The notes: generated from the letters alone by a model not told the origin. 64,000 bases of DNA from Lapillicoccus jejuensis (GCF_006715055.1 NZ_VFMN01000001.1:2108001-2172000); one strand, 5' to 3'. Shown: positions 34,142 through 43,320, counted from the first letter of the stretch. Numbers and translations are program-made.

Positions 34142-36490
34142 TCAGAGCGGGGCGACCCCGGTGATCCGGTGGATGCCGAAGGCCCGCTCGTCGGCGCCGT
34201 CGGCGACCCGGCCGACGGCCCGGCCGCCCTCGACGCGCAGCGGGTAGAACAGGTGGACCTCGGTGCGCCCGGCGGCGTCGGCGTACCCGATCCACAGGCC
34301 GCGCCGGTCGGCGGCGGCGTCGCGCAGCGCCGCGACCGTGACCGCGGGCTCGGTCGGCTCGAGCCGCGGCCGGTCGGGGTCGGCGGCGGCCCGGGCCTCG
34401 CGCGCGGCCTCCTCGGCGACGCGCAGCCGCCCCACGAGGTCGGCGGCGGCGGCCGGGTCGAGCGGCGTCACCACCGGCCGCGGGGAGAGGCGGCGCTCCT
34501 TGGCCCGCCGCCTCGGCGGGGCGACGACGACCACGCGACCCTCGGGACCCTCCTGCACGGGCGCGAACCCGTTGTCCCGCAACGTCTCCAGCAGCACCCG
34601 CGGGTCGGCCGACGACACGAGGACGGTGGGCGCGATCCGGCGCAGCCGCAGCGATGCCAGCCGGCGCTCGGCGAGCATGGCCCCGAGCGCGGCCTCGTCG
34701 TCGCTGCGCAGGTACGCCGTCGCCGCCCCCACCCGCACCTGCCCGTGCCGGCGGGCGACGTCGCGCACGAGGTACTCCAGCGGCTGCGGCACCCCGGTCC
34801 GGCTGGCCTCGCGCAGCCGGTCGAGCAGCTCGTCGGCGGACCAGCCCTCGTCGAGCGCCCGGCGCACCGAGTCGGGGGAGAAGCGGTGGACGGTGGCGCC
34901 GCCGCGGGACTCGACGTCGGCGACGAGCCGCACGAGCCGGGCCAGCGCCCCCTCGAGCGGTCCGGGGGCGACGGCGGTGAGGTCGGCCTGGAGCAGGACG
35001 TGGTCGACGGGCGCCGGCAGCGCCGTCGCCATCGCGGCGGCGACGACGTCGCGCTCCTCGCGGGCCACGAGGCGGCGTCCGGCGCCGGACAGGGCGCCGC
35101 GCCCGGTCACCCCGAGCCACTCCGCCTCGCGCAGGACGGCGGTCGCCGTCTCCTGCAGGACGCGCGGGGAGCGCAGCGGGCGGCGCCAGCGCAGCCGGTC
35201 GAGCAGGTCGTCGGCGTCCGGGGCCTGCCCGGGGTCGAGGGTAGCGAGCTCGCCCAGGACCTCGGCGCGCAGCCCGCGCACGGCCGGCCACTGCACGTCG
35301 GGCCCGAGGGCGTTGGTGGTCCCCGACGACGACGCGGCGCGGCCCCCGCTGCCGGTCGGGCTCCCGACGAGGTGCGGGGCGCGGGTGGAGTCGCGCCAGC
35401 CCTGCGCGAGCACCGCCCAGCGCTCGCCGGCGGGGCGGTCCTCCCAGGCGTCGGCCAGGGGGGTGGGGGCCCACACCGGCTCCAGCTCGCCGTCGTCGGC
35501 GAGGAGTCCGGCGGCGAGCGCGACCTCGGCGACGAACGCGGTCCGGTCCGGGTCGAGGTCGAGCGCGGTCGCCGTCGCGCGCAGGTCCCGGACGGCCAGC
35601 CCGCCGGTGCGCAGCACCCGCGGCGGGGCCGCGCCCCAGCGCAGCAGGAGGTCGCCGACCGCCGTGAGCAGGTCGAGGACGACGGCCGCCGCGGTGCCGT
35701 CGACGACCTCGACCCCGAGGTCGCGGGTGGCGACCGGGGGCGGGTCGAGCTCGGCCCGCTCGTGCGTCCGGTCCCCGCGCAGGGCCAGCGCCACCTCGCG
35801 GGGCAGCACGACGCGGGTGTCGCCGGGCGCCGCCGGCGCCCCCCGCAGCAGGGTGAGGTCGCCGAGGTCGCGGGGCAGCCGGACGAGCACGCCGTGCTCG
35901 ATGAGCCACCCGACGGCGCCGCCGACGTCGCCGGCGGGCGCGACACCGAGCGGCGGGCCCCAGGTCATCCGCTCGAGCAGGGCGGTGGCGGCGGGCGGGG
36001 CGTCGGCCACGAGTCGCCGTACGGCGTCGGCGTCGGGGGTCGGGCGCGAGCCGCCTCCGGGGAGGTCGGCGAGGGCCGGGCCGAGCCCGGCCGGGGTGGG
36101 TCCCAGCACCTCGGTGACGGTGCGCACGACGTGCAGCCCGTCGCCGCCGCGCCACAGCAGCGCCAGGCCCCACAGGTGCTCGAGCACGGGCCGGACCCGG
36201 GCGACCGGGGCGCCGAGCAGGCCGGCGACGCGAGCGGGGTCCGCGCCGTCGCCGGCGGCCACCGCCGCCTCGAGGACCTGGACCCGGCCGCGGTCCAGCG
36301 CCTCGAGGCAGCGCTGGACGCTGGCGCGGGTGGAGGCCCGGGCGGCGAGCGCGGTGAGGTCGGACGGGGTCGGACGGGCCAGGTCGGGCCGCCGGAGGAC
36401 GAGGGCGCTCAGCTGCTCGTCGGTGCGTCCGCGCACGTCGTCGGCCAGGCTGCGCGCCGCCGCAGGGGCGGTGCGACGGCGGGAGGGCAC
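34142..36490 (-). CDS. Helicase-associated (XPB N-terminal-like) protein with C-terminal WYL-like segment
   Basis: The 782-residue protein is the conserved actinobacterial partner of XPB. It has winged-helix-like N-terminal repeats (LSALVLRRPDLARPTPSDLT, then CLEALDRGRVQVLEAAV). A central Helicase_C_3/XPB damage-recognition-like region includes VDHVLLQADLTAVAPGPLEG. The C-terminal WYL-like fold (RRGLWIGYADAAGRTEVHLF, then YPLRVEGGRAVGRV) ends FGIHRITGVAPL. It has no helicase motor. It may load or regulate XPB. TACGGT 6 nt before GTG 36490 suggests a leaderless message. Confidence 0.85.
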   Translation of the reverse strand: MPSRRRTAPAAARSLADDVRGRTDEQLSALVLRRPDLARPTPSDLTALAARASTRASVQRCLEALDRGRVQVLEAAVAAGDGADPARVAGLLGAPVARVRPVLEHLWGLALLWRGGDGLHVVRTVTEVLGPTPAGLGPALADLPGGGSRPTPDADAVRRLVADAPPAATALLERMTWGPPLGVAPAGDVGGAVGWLIEHGVLVRLPRDLGDLTLLRGAPAAPGDTRVVLPREVALALRGDRTHERAELDPPPVATRDLGVEVVDGTAAAVVLDLLTAVGDLLLRWGAAPPRVLRTGGLAVRDLRATATALDLDPDRTAFVAEVALAAGLLADDGELEPVWAPTPLADAWEDRPAGERWAVLAQGWRDSTRAPHLVGSPTGSGGRAASSSGTTNALGPDVQWPAVRGLRAEVLGELATLDPGQAPDADDLLDRLRWRRPLRSPRVLQETATAVLREAEWLGVTGRGALSGAGRRLVAREERDVVAAAMATALPAPVDHVLLQADLTAVAPGPLEGALARLVRLVADVESRGGATVHRFSPDSVRRALDEGWSADELLDRLREASRTGVPQPLEYLVRDVARRHGQVRVGAATAYLRSDDEAALGAMLAERRLASLRLRRIAPTVLVSSADPRVLLETLRDNGFAPVQEGPEGRVVVVAPPRRRAKERRLSPRPVVTPLDPAAAADLVGRLRVAEEAAREARAAADPDRPRLEPTEPAVTVAALRDAAADRRGLWIGYADAAGRTEVHLFYPLRVEGGRAVGRVADGADERAFGIHRITGVAPL

Positions 36491-36586
36491 CCGACCCACC
36501 GTAGTCGCGGGGCGTCGCGCTCGCGGGGGTGGCCACCCGTGGCCGGGGCCGACCGGGCGGGGGCGGTGAGGGCTAGGGTCGCCCGT

Positions 36587-37537
36587 GTGAGCGCCGCCCC
36601 GGACCCGACCGACCCGGCCCTGCCCAGCGGGCAGCAGTGGACCCTGCGGCACGGCGCCGACGAGGTGACCGTCGTCGAGGTCGGTGGCGGGCTGCGCACC
36701 TGGACCCGCGACGGCGTCGACGTGCTGGCCGGCTACCCCGCCGACGCGATGGCGCTCGCGGGCCGCGGCCAGCTGCTCGTGCCGTGGCCGAACCGCGTCG
36801 CCGACGGCCGCTGGTCGTGGGACGGGGTCGACCTCAAGCTCCCGCTCACCGAGCCCGACCTGCACAACGCCAGCCACGGCCTGGTCCGCTGGGCGTCGTG
36901 GCACCTCGTCGGGCAGGAGTCCGACCAGGACGGGGCGAACCTCACGGTGGGGCACCGCCTCCACCCCCAGCCCGGGTGGGGCTGGGTGCTCGACCTCGAG
37001 GTCCGCTACGCCCTCCACGACGACGGGCTCACCGTGACGACGAGCGTGACCAACCGGTCCGGGAGCGCGGCGCCGTACGGCTACGGGGCGCACCCCTACC
37101 TCTCGCTCGGGGACACGCCGCTGGCCGACGTCGTCCTCACCGTCCCGGCCCGCCGCTGGCTCGAGGTGACCCCCGACCGGCTGCTGCCGGTCGCCACCCA
37201 CCCGGTGGACGGGACGCCGTACGACTTCCGCCGCTCGCGACCGGTCGGGGACACCGCGCTCGACAACGCCTTCACCGACGTCGAGCGCGACGGGGACGGC
37301 CGCTGGTCCGTCGTCGTCGAGGGCGTGCCGCACGGGCGGCTGACGCTGTGGGGCGACGAGCACCACCCGTGGCTGCAGGTCTTCACCGGGCGCGCGACGT
37401 CGGCCACCGAGGGCAGCAACGGCATCGCCGTCGAGCCGATGACCTGCCCGCCGGGGGCGCTGGTGTCCGGCACCGACCTCGTCGTCCTCGAGCCCGGGGT
37501 GACGCACACCGCGACCTGGGGGGTCCGGGTCGGCTGA
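36587..37537 (+). CDS. Aldose 1-epimerase family protein
   Basis: The 316-residue galactose-mutarotase-like beta-sandwich enzyme carries LLVPWPNRVADGRWSWDGVD. Catalytic His candidates are in NASHGLVRWASW and YGYGAHPYLSLGD, and the catalytic Glu is in NGIAVEPMTCPPGA. It interconverts alpha and beta anomers of sugars; specificity is unknown. GTG 36587 has TAGGGT 7 nt upstream, a leaderless arrangement. It is divergent from the helicase-associated gene, with 96 bp between. Confidence 0.92.
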   Translation: MSAAPDPTDPALPSGQQWTLRHGADEVTVVEVGGGLRTWTRDGVDVLAGYPADAMALAGRGQLLVPWPNRVADGRWSWDGVDLKLPLTEPDLHNASHGLVRWASWHLVGQESDQDGANLTVGHRLHPQPGWGWVLDLEVRYALHDDGLTVTTSVTNRSGSAAPYGYGAHPYLSLGDTPLADVVLTVPARRWLEVTPDRLLPVATHPVDGTPYDFRRSRPVGDTALDNAFTDVERDGDGRWSVVVEGVPHGRLTLWGDEHHPWLQVFTGRATSATEGSNGIAVEPMTCPPGALVSGTDLVVLEPGVTHTATWGVRVG

Positions 37538-37689
37538 CCCGCTCCCGCACCCTCGCGGGGGCGGAACGGGCGGACCGGCCAAACCGGTTGCCCGTCTCGC
37601 ATAGACTCCACGGGGTCCGTCGCGCCGGTGCGAGTCGCTGCGGTCCCTCAGCACGCACCCGAGCACGGCACGATCGAAGGTGGACTCCC

Positions 37690-38085
37690 ATGCCGACCGG
37701 CAAGGTCAAGTGGTACGACGCGGAGAAGGGTTTCGGCTTCCTCGCGGACGACGAGGGCGGTGACGTCTTCCTGCACGCGAACTCCCTGCCCGAGGGCGTC
37801 ACGACGCTCAAGGGCGGCGCCCGCGTCGAGTTCTCCGTCGCGGCGGGCCGCCGCGGGGCGCAGGCCATGCAGGTCACCCTGCTCGACCCGCCGCCGTCGG
37901 TCGCCGCGGGCAAGCGCGCGGCCTCGCGCAAGCCGGCCGAGGAGATGGTCGTCATCGTCGAGGACCTCATCAAGCTGCTCGACACCGTCGGCGAGGGGCT
38001 GCGCCACGGGCGCCACCCCGACAAGGAGTTCGCCGGCAAGGTGGCCCAGGTCATGCGGGCCGTCGCCACCGAGATCGAGGCCTGA
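37690..38085 (+). CDS. Cold-shock domain protein with helical C-terminal extension
   Basis: Of the 131 residues, 1-66 form the CSD: GKVKWYDAEKGFGFLADDEG holds RNP1, and DVFLHANSLPEG holds RNP2. The remaining half is a helical extension (MVVIVEDLIKLLDTVGEGLR, then HPDKEFAGKVAQVMRAVATE) typical of one actinobacterial CspA-like group. It binds single-stranded nucleic acid. ATG 37690 follows GAAGGTGG. A TAGACT box at 37602-37607 gives a leader of about 80 nt, which may matter for cold response. It is followed by the DUF3027 gene in one operon. Confidence 0.93.
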   Translation: MPTGKVKWYDAEKGFGFLADDEGGDVFLHANSLPEGVTTLKGGARVEFSVAAGRRGAQAMQVTLLDPPPSVAAGKRAASRKPAEEMVVIVEDLIKLLDTVGEGLRHGRHPDKEFAGKVAQVMRAVATEIEA

Positions 38086-38086
38086 G

Positions 38087-38827
38087 GTGCCGCCCGCCGT
38101 CAAGCGCGACGCCGTCCTCGTGGGGTCGGTCGACCTCGCCCGCGCGGTGCTCGAGGAGATCGCCGACCCCGGCGCGGTGGGCGAGCACCTCGAGACGACC
38201 ATGCTCGAGGAGCGGCTGGCCATGCACTGGTTCGCGTGCGCCAACCCCGGTTACCGGGGGTGGCGCTGGGCGGTCAGCGTGGCCCGGGCGCCCCGACAGA
38301 AGGAGGCGACGGTCTGCGAGACCAACCTCCTGCCCGGCCCCGACTCCGTCCTCGCGCCCGAGTGGCTGCCGTGGGCGCAGCGCCTGGCCCCGGGCGACCT
38401 CGGCGCGGGCGACGTCCTGCCCTACCGCGGTGACGACCCCCTCCTGGAGGAGGGCTTCGAGGCCACCGGTGACGAGGACGTCGACCAGGTCGCGCTGTGG
38501 GAGCTCGGCCTCGGCCGCCCCCGCGTGCTGAGCGCGGAGGGCCGCGAGGTCGCCGCCCAGCGCTGGTACGACGGCGCGCACGGGCCGAGCACCGACGTCG
38601 CCGAGCGCTCGGAGGGCAAGTGCGCCTCCTGCGGGTTCTTCCTGCCCATGGCGGGCGCGCTGCGCCAGGTCTTCGGGGTCTGCGCCAACGAGTGGTCGTC
38701 CTCCGACGGCGCCGTCGTCAGCCTCGACCACGGGTGCGGGGCGCACAGCGAGACCCGGGCGCCCGAGCCCGAGCCGGAGCCGATGGGCACCCCGATCATG
38801 GACGAGCTCGCGCTCGACCTCGTCTGA
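38087..38827 (+). CDS. DUF3027 family protein
   Basis: The 246-residue conserved actinobacterial protein has AMHWFACANPGYRGWRWAVS near residues 44-63. A zinc-ribbon-like site is formed by EGKCASCGFFLP with FGVCANEWSSSDGAVVSLDH and GCGAH, giving four to five Cys/His ligands near 180-220. The Glu/Pro-rich tail is disordered. Function is unknown. GTG 38087 is one base after the cold-shock gene stop, implying co-translation. The cspA-DUF3027 order is conserved in Actinobacteria as I recall it. Confidence 0.88.
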   Translation: MPPAVKRDAVLVGSVDLARAVLEEIADPGAVGEHLETTMLEERLAMHWFACANPGYRGWRWAVSVARAPRQKEATVCETNLLPGPDSVLAPEWLPWAQRLAPGDLGAGDVLPYRGDDPLLEEGFEATGDEDVDQVALWELGLGRPRVLSAEGREVAAQRWYDGAHGPSTDVAERSEGKCASCGFFLPMAGALRQVFGVCANEWSSSDGAVVSLDHGCGAHSETRAPEPEPEPMGTPIMDELALDLV

Positions 38828-38839
38828 GACCACGGACGC

Positions 38840-39937
38840 GTGCCCCCTCGGGTGGCGGGACGCCGGGTGACCCGGCTGCGGGCGCTGGGCGCGCTCCTGG
38901 TCGTGCTCGTCGTGCTCGGCGTCGGTGGTGCCGCGAGCACCGTGGCCTTCAACCAGCTCAACGGGCCCGAGCAGGCGGTCCTCGACTACGCGAGCCTCAT
39001 CGCCGACGGTCGCGCCTCGGCCGCCGCGCGCCGGGTGGCCCCGGTGTCGTCGGAGAAGGGGCGGGTCGTCCCCCGGCTGCTGAGCGACGCGGCGCTCGCC
39101 CGCGCCACGCGCATCCGCCCGCTGAGCGCGGCCGTGGAGACCGGCCGTCCCGGTGGGGTGGACGTGCCGGTCGGTCAGTCCGTCACGGTCGATCTCACCT
39201 ACGCCGTCGGCCAGCGCAGCGGCGTCGCGGCGCTGCGGGTCCGCCGCGACGCGGACGGCTTCCCCTTCACGCACAGGTGGACCGTCGTCGACCCGTTGCT
39301 CGTCCCGGTCGACCTGCGTCCCAACCTGCCCACGCTCGGGCCACCAACGATCGCGGGCGTGGCGATCCCCTTCCTCACGGGGACGAACCCGGCGGCCGCT
39401 GCCGATCAGGGGCCGGGGGGCACGAGGACCGGCTCGGCCCGGCCGGTGCTGATGTACCCGGGGGTCTACCCGTTGACGACGCCGGACGTCCCGCTGCTGA
39501 CGGCGGGTGTGGGCGACGCGCCGCCGACCCTCGTCGTCGTGCACGCCGCGGACGCGGCGACGCGGGTGACGGTGCTGCGCCACGACTTCAGCTGGACCGC
39601 CTCACAGGACCTGCTGGACCTGATCGGGGCCGGGGTGGTGACCCAGCTGACGACCTGCGTGACCCAGGGTCCGGGGATGTCGCCCACCTGCCCGAGGCGG
39701 CTCTACGCGGTGCGGAACAAGCCCGGGCTGACCAGCGTGGTCGCCCCTGCGGAGCTGGTCGTGGGGAACGTGAGCCGGGATCCCGACGGCTACGTCCACG
39801 TCCCCTTCCGGTACTCCACCCCGCAGACCGTGGCCTGGACGGGGACCAGCCCCGGCAAGGTCGCCGTCCCCGTCTCCGGTGACATCGCCTTCCTACCGTC
39901 CGACGACCTGGCCGCACCGCTCCTGGACCGAGGCTAG
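38840..39937 (+). CDS. Membrane-anchored extracytoplasmic protein, unknown function
   Basis: The 365-residue protein has a basic N-terminus and one membrane segment (LGALLVVLVVLGVGGAAST, about 16-34). This is a signal anchor or cleavable signal. A large exported domain follows, mostly beta-rich. Two cysteines (TQLTTCVTQGPGMSPTCPRR) could form a disulfide outside the cell. The middle (RPVLMYPGVYPLTTPDVPLL) suggests repeats of an immunoglobulin-like or NTF2-like type, but I recognise no family. It sits 12 bp after the DUF3027 gene, in the same operon. Confidence 0.75.
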   Translation: MPPRVAGRRVTRLRALGALLVVLVVLGVGGAASTVAFNQLNGPEQAVLDYASLIADGRASAAARRVAPVSSEKGRVVPRLLSDAALARATRIRPLSAAVETGRPGGVDVPVGQSVTVDLTYAVGQRSGVAALRVRRDADGFPFTHRWTVVDPLLVPVDLRPNLPTLGPPTIAGVAIPFLTGTNPAAAADQGPGGTRTGSARPVLMYPGVYPLTTPDVPLLTAGVGDAPPTLVVVHAADAATRVTVLRHDFSWTASQDLLDLIGAGVVTQLTTCVTQGPGMSPTCPRRLYAVRNKPGLTSVVAPAELVVGNVSRDPDGYVHVPFRYSTPQTVAWTGTSPGKVAVPVSGDIAFLPSDDLAAPLLDRG

Positions 39938-39953
39938 CGACGTCGTACGGGCG

Positions 39954-40214
39954 TCAGGCGCTCGCGGCGTTGCCGCGGCCGCGGCGCAGGTAGAGCCAGC
40001 CGACCGCGCCGAGGACCAGCCCGGCGGCGCAGCACCACGGCCACCACGACCGGGACCCGGCGTGCAGGGCGGGGACGGCGAGGACGACGACGAGGGCCGC
40101 GGCCCACAGCGCCAGACCCCCCTCGACGATGCGCCGCATCGGGACCGCGAGCGGCTCGACCGGCGGGGTCGGGGGCGGGGCCGGGGCGGGGGTGCCCTCG
40201 CGGCTGTCGTCCAC
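39954..40214 (-). CDS. DUF2530 small membrane protein
   Basis: The 86-residue protein has a Pro-rich cytosolic N-terminus, then two membrane helices (GGLALWAAALVVVLAVPALH and SWWPWCCAAGLVLGAVGWLY). It ends in a basic C-terminus LRRGRG. It matches DUF2530, usually encoded divergent from an NCS2 permease as here. Function is unknown. TAGGCT 6 nt before GTG 40214 gives a leaderless start. Confidence 0.85.
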   Translation of the reverse strand: MDDSREGTPAPAPPPTPPVEPLAVPMRRIVEGGLALWAAALVVVLAVPALHAGSRSWWPWCCAAGLVLGAVGWLYLRRGRGNAASA

Positions 40215-40275
40215 GTGGCGAGCCTAGCCGCGCGCCGTCACACGGCCGTCACACGGCGGCGCTACGGTCGGCGCC

Positions 40276-41799
40276 ATGTCGACCACCGCCACGTCGTCCC
40301 CGCCCCGCCGCGGCGGCCTCGACGGCTACTTCCACATCACCGAGCGCGGCTCGACGGTCGGCCGCGAGGTCCGCGGCGGGATCGTCACCTTCTTCACGAT
40401 GGCCTACATCGTCGTGCTCAACCCGCTCATCATCGGCACGCAGGCCGACAGCACGGGCGGGTTCCTCGGCGGCGGTGACGTCGGGCGGGCCATCACCCTC
40501 GTCGCGGCGGGCACCGCGCTCGTCGCCGGCGTGATGACCATCGTCATGGGCGTCTACGCGAACTTCCCCATCGCGCTCGCCACCGGTCTGGGGCTCAACG
40601 CGTTCGTCGCCTTCGGCATCGCCAAGCTGCCGCAGATGACCTGGGCCGACGCGATGGGGCTCGTCGTCCTCGAGGGCATCGTCATCACGGTGCTCGTCCT
40701 CACCGGGTTCCGGACCGCCGTCCTGCGCGCGGTGCCGGCGCAGCTCAAGACGGCGATCTCGGTCGGCATCGGCCTGTTCATCACCCTCATCGGCCTCGTC
40801 GACTCCGGCCTCGTCCGCCGGCCGACCGTGCCGAGCGGGCAGGGCGGCTTCACGCCGAACCCGTCCGGGCCGCCGCTGGAGTTCGCCGTCGGCGGCTTCC
40901 TCAGCGGGTGGCCGCTGCTCGTCTTCGTCGTCGGGCTCGCGGCGATCGTCGGGATGATCGCGCTCAAGGTCAAGGGCGCGATCCTGTGGGGCGTGCTCGG
41001 CGCGACCGTGCTCGCGGTGGTCGTCGAGGCCGTCTTCCACGTCGGGTCCTCGACCAACGCCAAGGGCGAGCTGGTCAACCCGGCCGGCTGGGGCCTGGGC
41101 GTGCCGAAGCTGCCGTCGACGTGGGTCGACACCCCCGACTTCGGGCTGCTGGGGCACTTCAACCTGCTGGGCTCGTTCTCGAAGATCGGCGTCGTCGCCG
41201 CGGTGCTGCTCGTCTTCACCCTCATGCTGGCCGACTTCTTCGACACGATGGGCACGATGGTCGCCATCGGCAGCGAGGCCGGCCTGCTCGACGAGGACGG
41301 CAACCCGCCGCAGTACCAGCGGATCCTGCTCGTCGACTCGCTCGCGGCCGTGGCCGGCGGCGCCGGCAGCGTCAGCAGCAACACGGCGTACATCGAGTCG
41401 GCCTCGGGCGTCGGCGAAGGCGCCCGGACGGGGCTGGCCTCGGTCGTCACCGGGGTGCTCTTCCTGCTCACGACGTTCCTCGCCCCCGTCGTCGGGGTCG
41501 TGCCCTACGAGGCGGCGACGCCGGCGCTCGTCGTCGTCGGGTTCCTCATGATGCAGCAGGTCAAGGAGATCGACTGGGACGACCTGGAGATCGCCGTGCC
41601 GGCGTTCCTCGCCATCGTCCTCATGCCGTTCTCGTACTCGATCACCGTCGGCATCGGCGCGGGCTTCCTCGCCTTCGTCTTCCTCAAGGTCGTCCGCGGC
41701 AAGGCCGCCCAGATCCACGCCCTCATGTGGGTCGTCGCGGGCCTCTTCGTCGTCTACTTCGCCATCGACCCGATCAAGACCGTCCTCGGCGTCGCCTGA
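40276..41799 (+). CDS. NCS2-family purine/xanthine permease (AzgA-like)
   Basis: The 507-residue protein has 12-14 predicted membrane helices and the AzgA signature GGIVTFFTMAYIVVLNPLI near the N-terminus. It also has ALATGLGLNAFVAFGIAK and the substrate-site region TLMLADFFDTMGTMVAIGSE. Then SSNTAYIESASGVGEGARTG follows, where the Glu contacts the nucleobase in the family. It imports adenine, guanine or hypoxanthine with protons. TACGGT 7 nt before ATG 40276 suggests a leaderless start. The palindrome at 41815 follows. Confidence 0.92.
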   Translation: MSTTATSSPPRRGGLDGYFHITERGSTVGREVRGGIVTFFTMAYIVVLNPLIIGTQADSTGGFLGGGDVGRAITLVAAGTALVAGVMTIVMGVYANFPIALATGLGLNAFVAFGIAKLPQMTWADAMGLVVLEGIVITVLVLTGFRTAVLRAVPAQLKTAISVGIGLFITLIGLVDSGLVRRPTVPSGQGGFTPNPSGPPLEFAVGGFLSGWPLLVFVVGLAAIVGMIALKVKGAILWGVLGATVLAVVVEAVFHVGSSTNAKGELVNPAGWGLGVPKLPSTWVDTPDFGLLGHFNLLGSFSKIGVVAAVLLVFTLMLADFFDTMGTMVAIGSEAGLLDEDGNPPQYQRILLVDSLAAVAGGAGSVSSNTAYIESASGVGEGARTGLASVVTGVLFLLTTFLAPVVGVVPYEAATPALVVVGFLMMQQVKEIDWDDLEIAVPAFLAIVLMPFSYSITVGIGAGFLAFVFLKVVRGKAAQIHALMWVVAGLFVVYFAIDPIKTVLGVA

Positions 41800-41814
41800 C
41801 GCTCCTCCCGCCAG

Positions 41815-41892
41815 GGACCCGAATCGGATTCGGCCCGCTCGACTCGTGTCACGCACCGAGCCGAGTGGGCCGAACCCGATTCGCAGGGGTCC
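41815..41892. repeat. Palindrome, GAATCGGATTCG family, copy F
   Basis: GGACCCGAATCGGATTCGGC pairs imperfectly with GGGCCGAACCCGATTCG and GGGGTCC further on. The loop is TGTCACGCA. It is the same family as 2067-2213. It lies between the NCS2 permease and the minus-strand microprotein/MFS genes, so again between convergent genes. Confidence 0.8.
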
Positions 41893-41987
41893 TACCGTGG
41901 GTGCGGCCAGAGGGTCGCGACCAGCGCGACGAGCACGAGCACCGCGAGGGCGCCGACCGTCAGCCGGCGGCGGAAGCGAGGGGTCAC
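41892..41987 (-). CDS. 31-residue single-pass membrane microprotein
   Basis: The minus strand reads GTG ACC CCT CGC TTC and onward for 31 codons, then TAG. The product has a basic start (TPRFRRR), one hydrophobic helix (LTVGALAVLVLVALVATLW) and the end PHPR, the positive-inside pattern of a membrane microprotein. A GAGGA ribosome site lies 7 nt upstream of GTG 41987, 28 bp after the MFS stop. It is too short for ordinary gene calling. Possibly a regulator or subunit of the transporter; inference only. Confidence 0.6.
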   Translation of the reverse strand: MTPRFRRRLTVGALAVLVLVALVATLWPHPR

Positions 41988-42015
41988 CCGGTGATCCTCG
42001 CACCGCCGGTCGGCG

Positions 42016-43320
42016 TCAGCGGACCGCCTCGGGCTCGGGGATCACCGGCGCGGTGACGGGGCGTCGGACGAGCCGCAGGCGGGGCAGCCTGGCCGTGTCG
42101 GCGCGCTCGACCGCGATCCGGACACGGCCGCTGCGCAGGAAGACGACCGCGACCACGGCGAGCGAGAGGCCGACGGCGATGCTGCCGACGCCGATGGTCC
42201 AGCGCGGGCCGGCGTGGTCGCCGATCCACCCGATGAGCGGCGACCCGATGGGCGTGCCGCCCATGAGGATGGCCATGTAGAGCGACATGACCCGGCCCCG
42301 CACCTGCGGGTCGACGCTCAGCTGCACGGTCGAGTTGGCCGTGTTCATCGCCGTCAGGGCGAAGAGACCGACGGGCACCAGCGAGAGCGCGAACAGGTCG
42401 TACGTCGGCGCGATCGACGCCACCGCGGTGGCGACGGTGAACCCGGCGAGGGCGACGACGACGACCAGCAGCCGCGGGTTCTTGCGGCGGGCGGCGAGCA
42501 GGGCCGCGGCGAGCGAGCCGATGGCCATGATCGAGCCGAGCAGGCCGTACTCCGTCGGGCCCTTGTGGAACGCCTGCGTCGCCATGAGCGCGGTGGTGAT
42601 CTGGAAGTTCATCCCGAAGGTGCCGAGGACGAAGACGAGCCCCATGAGCAGCATGAGGTCGGGCCGGCTGCGGACGTAGGCGAAGCCCTCGCGGACCTGG
42701 CCGCGGCCCCGTGAGGTCGGCACCGGGTTGAGCTCGTCCGTGTGCATCGAGGCCAGCGAGGCGAGGACGAAGAAGAACGACAACCCGTTGAGCAGCAGCG
42801 CGAGACCGGTGCCGACACCGGCGATGACGAGGCCGGCGATGCCGGGGCCGAGCAGCCGGCCGGCGTTGAACGAGGCGCTGTTGAGCCCGACCGCGTTGCT
42901 CAGCTGCTGGCGCGGCACCATCTCGGAGACGAAGGTCTGCCGGGCCGGGTTGTCGACCGCCGTCGCGACGCCCTGGAAGAGCGCCACCGCGTAGACGTGC
43001 CACAGCTGGACGACGCCGGTGAGGGTGAGCGTCGCCAGCACGAGCGCGGAGAGCGCGAGCGCGCTCTGCGAGCAGAAGAGGATGCGCCGCTTGGGGAAGC
43101 GGTCGGCGATCGCCCCGGTGAAGGGGGCGAGCAGCAGGAAGGGCAGGAACTGCAGGCCGGTGACGAAGCCGAGCGCCGTCGACGAGTGGTTCGTCAGGAC
43201 GGTGAGGACGAGCCAGTCCTGGCCGACGCGGCCCATCCACGTCCCGACGTTGGACACGAGCGAGCCGGTGGCGTAGATCCGGTAGTTGCGGATCGACAGC
43301 GAGGCGAAGGTCGGGCTCAC
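42016..43320 (-). CDS. MFS transporter (DHA3-like/enterobactin-exporter-like)
   Basis: The 434-residue permease has 12 hydrophobic helices. It starts SPTFASLSIRNYRIYATGSL, contains loop motif A-like GAIADRFPKRRILFCSQSAL, and PARQTFVSEMVPRQQLSNAV, typical of DHA3/EntS-type exporters. The second-half motif GWIGDHAGPRWTIGVGS is also present. It probably exports a drug or siderophore-like compound by proton antiport. GTG 43320 overlaps the MarR stop (GTGA), so MarR control is expected. Confidence 0.9.
   Translation of the reverse strand: MSPTFASLSIRNYRIYATGSLVSNVGTWMGRVGQDWLVLTVLTNHSSTALGFVTGLQFLPFLLLAPFTGAIADRFPKRRILFCSQSALALSALVLATLTLTGVVQLWHVYAVALFQGVATAVDNPARQTFVSEMVPRQQLSNAVGLNSASFNAGRLLGPGIAGLVIAGVGTGLALLLNGLSFFFVLASLASMHTDELNPVPTSRGRGQVREGFAYVRSRPDLMLLMGLVFVLGTFGMNFQITTALMATQAFHKGPTEYGLLGSIMAIGSLAAALLAARRKNPRLLVVVVALAGFTVATAVASIAPTYDLFALSLVPVGLFALTAMNTANSTVQLSVDPQVRGRVMSLYMAILMGGTPIGSPLIGWIGDHAGPRWTIGVGSIAVGLSLAVVAVVFLRSGRVRIAVERADTARLPRLRLVRRPVTAPVIPEPEAVR

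Noticed and set aside
31818..36536. Long minus-strand frame continuing through the XPB gene
   Set aside because: The true gene starts at ATG 33458. The extension overlaps the small membrane protein and helicase-associated genes in a different frame and has no domain.
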